A stretch of 16,512 nt of DNA from an uncultured Desulfobacterales bacterium (GCA_945787595.1 CALZJV010000544.1:1-16512), one strand, 5' to 3'. Shown: positions 7,100 to 13,933, numbered from the stretch's first letter. Numbers and translations are program-made. Notes: generated from the sequence alone by a model not told the origin.

Positions 7100-8457
7100 C
7101 GGCCGAGCTGACCTACCGCAAGTTCGCCGGCGTGACACGACTCCAGATTAGCGCCGATGCGCCGAAAAAACTGCAACACTGGATCGCCGAACAGCTCAAT
7201 GCCGGTCCGCAGGACATTATGTTAACTAAGGGCCTATTGGGTCTGGCGGACTTGATGGGCTTCCAGGCGGAGGGTTATCCAGAGTTGCGCGATCCACCCC
7301 ATGAACCTGTAACCCATCCCCGCCTGCGCCTAATGGACCCCGGCGACCATAAAGAAATTTTTGCCGAGATCCGCCGAGGCGATATCCTGCTGCACCATCC
7401 CTACCACAGCTTCGACAGTTCCGTCTTAAATTTTTTGCAAAGTGCGTCGGTTGATCCGGGGGTGCTGGCAATTAAGCTGACCATCTATCGCACCAACAGC
7501 CAGTCGCCGATTATCCAGGCGCTGGTGGAGGCGGCGCGCCAAGGCAAGCAGGTGGCAGTGCTGGTGGAGATCACCGCCCGCTTTGATGAAGCGCCCAACA
7601 TCGCCTGGGGCAGGCTGCTGGAGCGGGAGGGCGTACACGTCGCCTATGGTATGGAGCGGCTGAAGACCCATGTCAAGCTGGCCCTCGTCGTTCGCGAGGA
7701 GGCGGATGGCATTCGCCGCTATGTCCATGTCGGAACCGGCAACTACCACACCGGCACCGCTCGAATTTACGAAGACCTGGGCATTCTTAGCTGCGATCAG
7801 GAACTCGGCGCAAATGTGGCGGCCTTGTTCAACGAACTGACCGGCGCCATACCGTCTCCCGGCTACGGCAAGCTCATGGTGGCCCCTCACAATTTGCGCG
7901 AGCACTTCACGGAGTTGATTCAGCGCGAGATCCAGCTCAGCCAGGAGGGCTGCCCTGCAGGCATTCGCGCCAAAATGAATCAGCTTCAGGACGCACGCAT
8001 GATTCGTGAACTCTATCGCGCCGGCCAGGCGGGCGTGCCCATCAGCCTTAATGTACGCGGCATATGTTGCCTGCGCGCAGGGGTCCCCGGCCTATCCGAA
8101 AATATTCGGGTTTTTAGCACCCTCGGTCGCTTTTTGGAACACGGACGTATCTATCGCTTTGAAAACGGTGGTAACCCCGAATTCTTCACCGGCTCGGCCG
8201 ACTGGATGCGGCGCAACCTTGACCGCCGCATGGAAACCATGATACCCGTTACCGACCCGCAGTTGAAACAAGAGTTGGAAGAGACTCTGCAGGTTTATGA
8301 AAACGACAACTGCTCGGCCTGGGACATGCAGTCCAACGGCAAATACGTGCGGCGCCGCCCAGGCAAAGGCGAACAAGGCCGCGCCGCTCAAGACGTTTTT
8401 ATCGACCATATCGGCAGGCAATCGAAGTCCGGTGCAAGGACAGTTGAAGTCATTTAG
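7051..8457 (+). CDS. ppk1: polyphosphate kinase 1, C-terminal catalytic fragment (gene broken)
   Basis: The frame carries the two C-terminal catalytic domains of PPK1. Real homology starts near MVTAELTYRKFAGVTRLQI (about 7093). The first residues of the frame, MLFISRLAPGCII, are the N fragment read out of frame. The autophosphorylated His is H207 of this frame (KTHVKLALVV), the counterpart of E. coli H435. Next come YVHVGTGNYH and ARIYEDLGILSCD, then the second catalytic His at 364 in LEHGRIYRF, then TGSADWMRRNLDRRME. All active-site motifs look intact, so the lesion is limited to the junction near 7080-7092. It may be a real pseudogenising deletion or an assembly fault. I see no ribosome binding site for independent translation. 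The reading frames overlap by 49 nt. Confidence 0.88.
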   Translation: MLFISRLAPGCIIVMVTAELTYRKFAGVTRLQISADAPKKLQHWIAEQLNAGPQDIMLTKGLLGLADLMGFQAEGYPELRDPPHEPVTHPRLRLMDPGDHKEIFAEIRRGDILLHHPYHSFDSSVLNFLQSASVDPGVLAIKLTIYRTNSQSPIIQALVEAARQGKQVAVLVEITARFDEAPNIAWGRLLEREGVHVAYGMERLKTHVKLALVVREEADGIRRYVHVGTGNYHTGTARIYEDLGILSCDQELGANVAALFNELTGAIPSPGYGKLMVAPHNLREHFTELIQREIQLSQEGCPAGIRAKMNQLQDARMIRELYRAGQAGVPISLNVRGICCLRAGVPGLSENIRVFSTLGRFLEHGRIYRFENGGNPEFFTGSADWMRRNLDRRMETMIPVTDPQLKQELEETLQVYENDNCSAWDMQSNGKYVRRRPGKGEQGRAAQDVFIDHIGRQSKSGARTVEVI

Positions 8458-8575
8458 ACCGTTCGTCGGGGCAATCCTGGGGCTCAGATCTACCTTTGGT
8501 CTCTTCAGACCGTCGTCGATTGTGGGCTATCCTCGCTCTCTTCCGAATTTGCTCCGAAAATGGAATGATGGCCTC

Positions 8576-8645
8576 CCCTCCGGCCTGTAAGCCTATGAAG
8601 CCTATGGGCTGGAAGCGGGTTTGTAGAGCCTATGCCTCGGAGAGA
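8576..8645 (-). repeat. dispersed repeat B, copy 2 (inverted relative to 2490-2555)
   Basis: Read on the minus strand it gives CTCTCCGAG, TAGGCTCTAC, CCAG, CATAGG and CCGGAGGG, the same ordered blocks as copy 1. It lies in the 286-nt gap between ppk1 and the CYTH/CHAD gene, which holds no gene. Confidence 0.5.
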
Positions 8646-8683
8646 ATGCTGGAATATTGGCTTTCAAAAGGATAATAGCCATT

Positions 8684-8716
8684 CCAATCGCACGACCTTG
8701 AGGCTCTCGACAGGTT
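8684..8716 (+). repeat. dispersed repeat C, copy 1, upstream of the CHAD gene
   Basis: CCAATCG..CG.CCTTGAGG and CTCT...CAGGTT match 15048-15080 at 27 of 33 positions. It ends 27 nt before the CHAD gene's ATG. It could be a shared regulatory motif or another mobile repeat. Confidence 0.45.
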
Positions 8717-8743
8717 GTGAGCAAAGCGAACTAACTATCAATC

Positions 8744-10327
8744 ATGCATAAGAACCTTCAATACAAGTTGCCAGACGGATATGATGAAACGCAATTCATG
8801 CGCAAACTGGCCGATCAATATCCGATCAAAAAAGAGCCGGCGATTTCTGAGCGTTTTGCCATTTATGATACGTTGCGTTTTGCCATTTATGATACGTTTG
8901 ACTGGCGTCTATTTAACAAATCACTTGTTTTGTACGGGTGCGGCCACAAAATGTTTTTGCGCAAACCGGCAAAAAGCAAGATTATACACGCCATTGAAAT
9001 CACCTCTTTACCCGTTTTTATATGGGAGTTTCCGGATGGCGAATTGAAAAGACATCTGGCACCGATCATAAAGATGCGGGCACTTTTAAAGCTGGTTGAA
9101 GTGTATTGCCGATCAACGCCCTATCGTATTTTAAACCGGGATGAAAAAACAGTGGTGCGTTTGGTGTATGAAGATCTGCGGTTGTCAGGTGCTAAAGATG
9201 CGCCGGCATTGGGGGCCCATTTGTGGTTGAAACCCGTAAAAGGATACCCCAAATATTCACGCAATCTGGCCAAAAGTTTCGAAGAAGCAGGACTTACAAT
9301 CAATAAAGAAGAAGATATCTATTTTAAAGCGCTGGAGGTTGTCGATAAAAAACCGGGTAGCTATTCTGCAAAAGTAAATGTTAAACTCGACCCGGGTATG
9401 CGCGCTGATGAAGCAACGAAAATCATTCTGCGCATTTTGCTGCACGTTATGAGGATCAACGAAGCCATCATTGAGAAGGACATTGATATTGAATTCTTAC
9501 ATGATTTCCGCGTGGCTATTCGCAGGACCCGTTCGGCTTTGGGCCAGATTAAGTTTGTTTTTCCGACGAAGACGACCGACCAGTTCAAGAAAGATTTTGC
9601 TTTTGTGGGCAAACTCTCCAACGAGTTACGGGATTTGGATGTCTACCTTCTCAACGAAGATACTTACAAAGCGATGCTCCCCCTTGTCTTGCGTGACGAT
9701 ATTGAACCGTTGTTTGACTATTTGCACAAAAAGCGATCCAGGGCTTTTCAAAAAGTTATTCGCAGTTTAAAGACCAAAAGATATGCCGGGATTTTAGATG
9801 ATTGGGAGGCATTCTTAAATGAATCCCCACAAGATTTTCCAAACGCAACGAAGGCTGAAATCCCGATAATTGATTTGGCATGCAAAAGAATCTATAAGAA
9901 ATACCGAAGTGTTGTAAAGTGCGGCAACCAGATCCTTGAGAACGCCGAAGACGAAATGCTGCATGTTTTGAGAATCCATTGTAAGAAACTGCGATACTTG
10001 ATGGAGTTCTTTTCCAGTCTGTTTCCCCGCAAAAAAATTAATGTTTTGATCGATCAATTAAAGAAACTGCAGGACAACTTAGGGGATTTTAATGATCTCT
10101 GTGTTCAGGAAGAATATCTTCTGAACATTTCCAGGGAAATGCCCGCAACCCATCGACAGTTAAAAAAAACATTGGTGGCCATCGGCAGCCTGGTTGGAAC
10201 GTTGGGCAGAGAAAGACAGATGGTTAAAGATGCGTTTGCTGAAACCTTCACAGATTTCGCATCGCCAGGAAATAAGGAATTATTCCAAGAACTTTTCAAA
10301 TCAAAGGCCAAAGAGAATGTTTCATGA
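8744..10327 (+). CDS. CHAD domain protein with divergent CYTH-like N-terminus
   Basis: 527 residues. The C-terminal part (about 215-520) is a CHAD domain, a helical bundle with conserved His and Arg/Lys residues that binds polyphosphate. Two hallmark basic helices are visible: H253 in HDFRVAIRRTRSAL and H407 in HVLRIHCKKLRYL. CHAD proteins of other bacteria are found on polyphosphate granules. The N-terminal part (about 25-200) looks like a degenerate CYTH tunnel fold: FAIYDTFDWRLFNKSLVLY resembles the YDT..L.L strand pair and EKTVVRLVYEDL a later strand. The ExExK motif is not evident. An 8-residue perfect duplication (RFAIYDTL/F) sits in the first of these strands. No good Shine-Dalgarno precedes the ATG. 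The stop codon overlaps the ATG of the ParA-like gene, so the two are coupled. Confidence 0.87.
   Translation: MHKNLQYKLPDGYDETQFMRKLADQYPIKKEPAISERFAIYDTLRFAIYDTFDWRLFNKSLVLYGCGHKMFLRKPAKSKIIHAIEITSLPVFIWEFPDGELKRHLAPIIKMRALLKLVEVYCRSTPYRILNRDEKTVVRLVYEDLRLSGAKDAPALGAHLWLKPVKGYPKYSRNLAKSFEEAGLTINKEEDIYFKALEVVDKKPGSYSAKVNVKLDPGMRADEATKIILRILLHVMRINEAIIEKDIDIEFLHDFRVAIRRTRSALGQIKFVFPTKTTDQFKKDFAFVGKLSNELRDLDVYLLNEDTYKAMLPLVLRDDIEPLFDYLHKKRSRAFQKVIRSLKTKRYAGILDDWEAFLNESPQDFPNATKAEIPIIDLACKRIYKKYRSVVKCGNQILENAEDEMLHVLRIHCKKLRYLMEFFSSLFPRKKINVLIDQLKKLQDNLGDFNDLCVQEEYLLNISREMPATHRQLKKTLVAIGSLVGTLGRERQMVKDAFAETFTDFASPGNKELFQELFKSKAKENVS
8851..8898 (+). repeat. perfect 24-bp in-frame tandem duplication
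   Basis: Two identical 24-nt units (8851-8874 and 8875-8898, beginning GCGTTTTGCC) add exactly eight residues inside the CYTH-like part of the CHAD protein. Perfect identity argues for a very recent slippage event or an assembly artefact. Confidence 0.9.
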
Positions 10328-11076
10328 CGACGCTGGCGATTTACAGCAATAAAGGTGGGGTGGGCAAAACCGCCGCGGCCGTAAACTTATCCTATCTGGC
10401 AGCACAGACAGGCGCGAAGACCCTGCTCTGCGATCTGGACCCTCAAAGTTCCGCAACCTACTATTTTCGTATAAAACCCAAATTAAGGTCCGGGGCAAAG
10501 GGGTTTATTAAAGGCGGCAAGCAGGTTTATAAAAGTGTCAAAGGCACGGATTATGAAAACCTGGATCTGCTGCCGGCAGATTTCTCTCTTCGCAATTTAG
10601 ATGTCACTTTTGATAGACTGAGGCGTTCAAAAAAGCGACTGAAAAAAATTCTAAGCCCTTTTAGAGTTGAATACGACTTAATCATTCTGGACTGTCCGGT
10701 GACGATCAGTATTCTGGCCGATAATATATTGAGCGCTGTTGACTACACCCTGGTTCCACTGATTCCAACAACTCTGTCGGTGCGCACTTATAGACAATTA
10801 CTGGCTTTCTGCCAAAAGAATAACTATGCCGTCAATCGGATTTACTCTTTTTTTTCGATGGTCGATCGGCATAAAAAAATGCACAAAGAATTCATGGCCA
10901 CCGTGGCAGGGGAGTTTAACGGTGTTTTACAAAGCTTTATTCCTTATTTAGCGCAGATCGAAAAAATGGGAATTCACCGCGAGCCGGTGGCGGTCTGTGC
11001 CCCAAGGTCTGTGGCTTCAAAATCATATCAAAACCTTTGGCACAAAGTTCAAGAAAATATACTATCCCCTGTTTAG
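10324..11076 (+). CDS. ParA/MinD-family ATPase coupled to the CHAD gene
   Basis: 250 residues with the deviant Walker A box KGGVGKTAA (signature Lys K10, P-loop Lys K15), LLCDLDPQSSAT after the second strand, and the Walker B strand DLIILDCP. The YTLVPLIPTTLSVRTYRQL stretch is typical of ParA. Such ATPases dimerise on ATP, bind DNA or membrane nonspecifically, and position cargo such as plasmids, chromosomes, carboxysomes or chemoreceptors. No parB, no centromere-like array and no MinD amphipathic tail are seen here, so plasmid partitioning is unlikely. The ATG overlaps the CHAD stop (ATGA, 10324-10327), which makes the CHAD protein, and the polyphosphate it binds, the natural candidate cargo. 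The region 111-145 (RRSKKRLKKIL) is basic and might contact DNA. The cargo role is inferred. Confidence 0.9.
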   Translation: MTTLAIYSNKGGVGKTAAAVNLSYLAAQTGAKTLLCDLDPQSSATYYFRIKPKLRSGAKGFIKGGKQVYKSVKGTDYENLDLLPADFSLRNLDVTFDRLRRSKKRLKKILSPFRVEYDLIILDCPVTISILADNILSAVDYTLVPLIPTTLSVRTYRQLLAFCQKNNYAVNRIYSFFSMVDRHKKMHKEFMATVAGEFNGVLQSFIPYLAQIEKMGIHREPVAVCAPRSVASKSYQNLWHKVQENILSPV

Positions 11077-11158
11077 TTTCGGCCATTTGAATATGCATTG
11101 TAGAATGCACTGGGCATAACCACAAACTAAATGAGATAAACTTGGAGAGGAGGCACAA

Positions 11159-11929
11159 ATGAGCCGATTCGTTATTTTGTCGGGACCATCCTGTGTTGGC
11201 AAGGGTCCCCTCTACAGCGCATTGCGAAAATTCTATCCTGGTCTGGCCGACAGATTAAAGCAGGTAGTCCTGTACAACAGCCGTGATCCCAGACCCGGAG
11301 AGCAGGAAGGCGTGGATTACTATTTCCGATCCCGGGCGAAAATCGAAGAACTCGCGAAAAAGTCCGGATTGACATCTGCTATCGTTCGGGGAGATTTACA
11401 AGCCATCGAGGCGGCCAGTATTCGAGCGATTCTTGACCAAGGTCAAGACGCGTTTTTTGAAGGCAATCCTTTTATACCGGCCCAACTGAGTGAATTAAGC
11501 GAGTTACAGGAAATTCCGACCCTGAGGGTGTTTCTTTCTCCACTATCCCAGGACGAGATTCTGTTCCTTAAAGATCCGCAACAGCGGACCAATCTTGAAA
11601 AATTACTAACGGATATCATGCGAAGGAAATTATTGCGCCGCACCAAACGCCAAAAAATCAATCTTTCGCTAAAAGACCTGGAAAACATCGAAAAACGTGT
11701 GGCGAGTGCGATTGTAGAATTGAGGGAAGGCTGGAAGTTTGATTATGTCATTCCCAACCACGACGGCGAAGACAGCGAGCACTGGGATGCGTTTTATTAC
11801 CCCATCGGAGATGCACGTAAAGCACTGCTGGCATTTGCCGCCCTGCTCCGGGGCGAGACCCCCCCTGGTGTGGAAAAATGGGAAAAAGATCTGGTACCCC
11901 AACCCGGACAAGCCGGAATTGAAGATTGA
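11159..11929 (+). CDS. guanylate kinase-like P-loop protein
   Basis: 256 residues. The start matches guanylate kinase: VILSGPSCVGKGPLYSAL is the P-loop, and NSRDPRPGEQEGVDYYF corresponds to the GMP-binding TTR.PRPGE.DG.DY.F segment. Later, DYVIPNHDGE matches the YDYVI.N strand of the family. It is longer than the usual 190-210 residues, with a basic insert (RRKLLRRTKRQKINLSL, about 156-175) and an extended C-terminus. The middle of the protein diverges from housekeeping Gmk. It may phosphorylate a nucleotide or another small phospho-substrate. A housekeeping role is possible but not shown. AGGAGG with GAGAGG upstream gives a strong ribosome binding site. The last codons run into an ATTGAAGATTGACGATTG repeat, so the C-terminal tail is partly repeat-derived. 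It sits 82 nt after parA, with a small TGCATT/AATGCA inverted repeat (11094-11109) between. Confidence 0.78.
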   Translation: MSRFVILSGPSCVGKGPLYSALRKFYPGLADRLKQVVLYNSRDPRPGEQEGVDYYFRSRAKIEELAKKSGLTSAIVRGDLQAIEAASIRAILDQGQDAFFEGNPFIPAQLSELSELQEIPTLRVFLSPLSQDEILFLKDPQQRTNLEKLLTDIMRRKLLRRTKRQKINLSLKDLENIEKRVASAIVELREGWKFDYVIPNHDGEDSEHWDAFYYPIGDARKALLAFAALLRGETPPGVEKWEKDLVPQPGQAGIED

Positions 11930-12234
11930 CGATTGACGATTTGTGGTTTCAGGTGTCAGGTTTCGGCCCGCCCTGGTGCGATATGACGGATTCTCACTGT
12001 CCGCTGCAAGAGATCCCAATATTGTCCTATCTTCCAGATTCATACAAGGTTAGGTCTGGGCCAGGGGTGTCGGGAAGGCGAGTCGCTAAATCCTGAACAT
12101 TGACACCTGAAATCTTAAGTTTCTGACAACATGTTGTCAGATAAAGGCCCCTAAGGGCCTAAACCATCAGCTAAGCTGGTGCTCCAAGTTTTGCCCTGTG
12201 AATGGGATATTGATCGTCGAAAATCAGAGGAAGT
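11930..12234. other. repeat-rich gap before the divergent CYTH gene
   Basis: It contains direct GATTGACGATT words after the kinase stop. An inverted 16-bp copy of the 406-421 sequence lies at 12053-12068, and a degenerate CTGAACATTGAC tail near 12090. The perfect 18-bp palindrome is at 12123-12140 and an AGGCCC/GGGCCT hairpin at 12145-12160. No gene is supported. Confidence 0.45.
12123..12140. repeat. 18-bp perfect palindrome CTGACAACATGTTGTCAG, copy 2
   Basis: Each half site is the exact reverse complement of the other. It lies 95 nt before the start of the divergent CYTH gene and just before a 6-bp AGGCCC/GGGCCT hairpin. Variants lie at 103-120 and 13670-13687. Confidence 0.65.
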
Positions 12235-12837
12235 ATGCAAGCGATAATACCGCGCTATGAGTTTCGGGCATTCGCCCAAAATTTTGGGCTGGCAGAAGAA
12301 AAAATACGCAAACTTTCCAAATTGGATAAATTCCGGGAAAGCTCTGAGATTTACATCTTATCTAACGGCAATAATGAGAATAATATAAAAATTCGCTACG
12401 ATACATTGGATATTAAGGTCTTCGTAAAAGAAGAAAAAGGCCTCCAGCAATGGAAACCCCGCATGCGGGCAGAATTTCCCATGAAAATGGAGGTTCTCCG
12501 CGATGACGTATTTCCCGCGCTGAATACAGCTGTTCCGGAGTTTAATCGATCCGGATATACCCTTGAGCAATTTCTTGAAGACATCATGATGCCACATCCG
12601 GAACTGGCTTTAGCGCGGGTATTCAAACGCCGCTTTGGTTATACGATCAACGGTTGTATCAGTGAAATTGCAGAACTGCTCATCAACGGGGCAGCCATCA
12701 AAACCATTGCGTTAGAATCCGCGGATATCGAGACGGTACTGAAGGTCAAGCAAAAGCTGGGATTGTACGAATATGAAAATGTGAATTATTTGCTGGCAAT
12801 CAAACGAATTTTGGGTATGGAACCCCCTGGGGATTAA
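12235..12837 (+). CDS. divergent CYTH-like domain protein
   Basis: 200 residues. The start, PRYEFRAFAQNFG, occupies the place of the CYTH ExExK strand but lacks the full motif (only E9, with R11). The rest follows the CYTH/TTM strand order: ESSEIYILS, NNIKIRYDTLDIKVF, QQWKPRMRAEFPM, then ARVFKRRFGYTINGCISEIAELLINGAAIKTIALES, which matches the later K.R..Y....E.D..... strands that line the tunnel. CYTH enzymes bind triphosphate or polyphosphate in a basic tunnel. The loss of the first acidic motif suggests altered metal binding or a binding-only role. AGAGG 4 nt before the ATG supports the start. It stands alone between repeat-rich gaps, upstream of a canonical CYTH gene. The family call is from fold pattern. 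Confidence 0.65.
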   Translation: MQAIIPRYEFRAFAQNFGLAEEKIRKLSKLDKFRESSEIYILSNGNNENNIKIRYDTLDIKVFVKEEKGLQQWKPRMRAEFPMKMEVLRDDVFPALNTAVPEFNRSGYTLEQFLEDIMMPHPELALARVFKRRFGYTINGCISEIAELLINGAAIKTIALESADIETVLKVKQKLGLYEYENVNYLLAIKRILGMEPPGD

Positions 12838-12864
12838 ATGCAATGCCCAATTAATTCGAAGTAT

Positions 12865-12932
12865 TGGAGTACTGGAGTGTTGGAGTAATGGCTAAAGGAT
12901 TGACGCCTTTCTTTTCACCACTCCAGTACTCC
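12865..12932. repeat. TGGAGT 8-nt-period repeat with 14-bp inverted partner
   Basis: Three TGGAGT words occur every 8 nt (12865, 12873, 12881). GGAGTACTGGAGTG (12866-12879) is perfectly complementary to CACTCCAGTACTCC (12919-12932), giving a 14-bp stem with a 39-nt loop. It is not followed by a T run, so it is not an obvious terminator. It is probably an intergenic repeat. Confidence 0.6.
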
Positions 12933-12952
12933 AGGACCTAGACTTTCAAGAA

Positions 12953-13115
12953 ATTTTGGCAACCCTTAATTTACCTTTTTATTGGTTATAGTACCGAAAA
13001 ATAACCTTCTGAGAATGATATGGCCAAGGAAATATTTTGGCAACCCTTAATTTACCTTTTTATTGGTTATAGTACCGAAAAATAACCTTCTGAGAATGAT
13101 ATGGCCAAGGAAATA
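12953..13115 (+). repeat. 81-bp perfect tandem duplication over the CYTH gene 5' end
   Basis: Copy 1 spans 12953-13033 and copy 2 spans 13034-13114, identical throughout, with one further matching base. The unit carries the leader, the start codon and the first codons (ATGGCCAAGGAAAT). The upstream copy therefore has its own ATG at 13020, opening a 21-codon frame (MAKEIFWQPL...) that stops at 13085 before the true start at 13101. 81 is a multiple of three, so the two ATGs are in phase, but TAA separates them. Recent duplication or local misassembly are both possible. Confidence 0.92.
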
Positions 13116-13559
13116 GAAAGAAAATTTCTTGTAAAAGAGGGGACCTGGCGCCAGGCAAAAGGAACTCAATATCGCCAGGGGTATTTAAATAGTGCAAAGG
13201 AGCGAATTGTGCGTGTGCGCACCATCGAGGATAAGGGCTACCTGACCATCAAAGGCCTTACCGTAGGGGCGTCCCGCATGGAATTCGAATATGAAATTCC
13301 CCGGCAGGATGCCGATACATTGCTGGGCATCTGTGAAAAGCCACTCATTGAGAAAAACCGATACAAGTTAGAGCATGGCGGCTTTGTTTGGGAAGTCGAT
13401 GAGTTCTTTGGAGAAAACCAAGGGTTAATTGTCGCTGAATTGGAATTGGAGGGCGAAGATCAATATTTTCCCAAACCGAATTGGGTCGGGGAAGAAGTAA
13501 CCGCTGACCCCCGTTATTTCAACTCCAATCTGATAAAAAATCCATATACAAAATGGTAG
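13101..13559 (+). CDS. CYTH domain triphosphatase (TTM family)
   Basis: 152 residues, the usual size of single-domain bacterial CYTH enzymes such as NeuTTM. These hydrolyse inorganic tripolyphosphate or related triphosphates with Mg or Mn in a beta-tunnel. The defining ExExK motif is E4-I5-E6-R7-K8 in MAKEIERKFLV. The remaining tunnel strands are clear: YRQGYL, RIVRVRTIEDKGYLTIKG, EFEYEIP, IEKNRYKLEHGGFVWEVDEFFGENQGLIVAELELE and VTADPRYFN. The start codon is the second of two identical ATG contexts created by the 81-bp duplication. The ribosome binding site is weak (GAGAATGAT). Context with PPK1, CHAD and PiT points to tripolyphosphate or polyphosphate turnover. The substrate is inferred. Confidence 0.92.
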   Translation: MAKEIERKFLVKEGTWRQAKGTQYRQGYLNSAKERIVRVRTIEDKGYLTIKGLTVGASRMEFEYEIPRQDADTLLGICEKPLIEKNRYKLEHGGFVWEVDEFFGENQGLIVAELELEGEDQYFPKPNWVGEEVTADPRYFNSNLIKNPYTKW

Positions 13560-13586
13560 TTATCCCGCAGGTGTTTACTGGTTCGA

Positions 13587-13631
13587 GGTTCACCGTTCAG
13601 CCTGCGACGAGCCCTTCGGCTGTGAAGTCGA
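13587..13631 (-). repeat. dispersed hairpin element, copy 4
   Basis: On the minus strand it reads TCGACTTCACAGCC, GAAG, GGCTCGTCGCAGGCTGAAC, aligning with copy 2. The stem is AGCC/GGCT (13610-13613 with 13618-13621) with a shorter loop. The CTGAACGGTGAACC tail is retained. Confidence 0.5.
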
Positions 13632-13649
13632 GTCGGGGTGCCTTTCTAT

Positions 13650-13669
13650 AGGCCTTTGAGGGCCTTTTT
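13650..13669 (+). terminator. short intrinsic terminator candidate after the CYTH gene
   Basis: AGGCC (13650-13654), a TTTGAG loop, GGCCT (13661-13665) and five T in a row (13665-13669). The stem is short but GC-rich and directly followed by the T run. It lies 90 nt after the CYTH stop. Confidence 0.45.
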
Positions 13670-13687
13670 CTGGCAGCATGTTGTCAG
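13670..13687. repeat. 18-bp palindrome, copy 3 (two mismatches)
   Basis: CTGGCAGCATGTTGTCAG differs from the perfect palindrome at two positions of the left half. It immediately follows the terminator-like hairpin. The remainder of 13688-13933 contains TTCAATTTTCAATC-type words (about 13868-13902) and no gene. Confidence 0.5.
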
Positions 13688-13933
13688 AAAATGAAGGTTT
13701 CAGGTGTCGGGTGTCAGGGAAAGGAAATGTTAGATACTCTTGTGAAACTTTCCAGAATGACGATTGACGAATTGTGGATGTCGCTTCGCTCTGCTTTTTT
13801 TAAAAAATAAAATAGATAGAATACATTCCTTCGACATTCATGATTCGATATTCGCTTTTATACCATAAATCTTCAATTTTCAATCTTCGATCTTCAATTC
13901 CTGACAAGTAGATTTAAAGATAAGGAGAAAAAA

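Noticed and set aside
10324..11076. Plasmid or chromosome partition locus
   Set aside because: No ParB-like gene or parS/iteron array is near, and the gene is coupled to a CHAD protein instead.
12145..12160. AGGCCC/GGGCCT hairpin as a terminator
   Set aside because: No T run follows on the + strand and only TTTATC on the minus strand, with no minus-strand gene to terminate. Best regarded as part of repeat DNA.
13868..13902. Possible CRISPR-like spacing of TTCAATTTTCAATC words
   Set aside because: The units are about 10 nt, degenerate and contiguous with no unique spacers. The same words occur at 2616, 11918 and 14644 as intergenic repeats.
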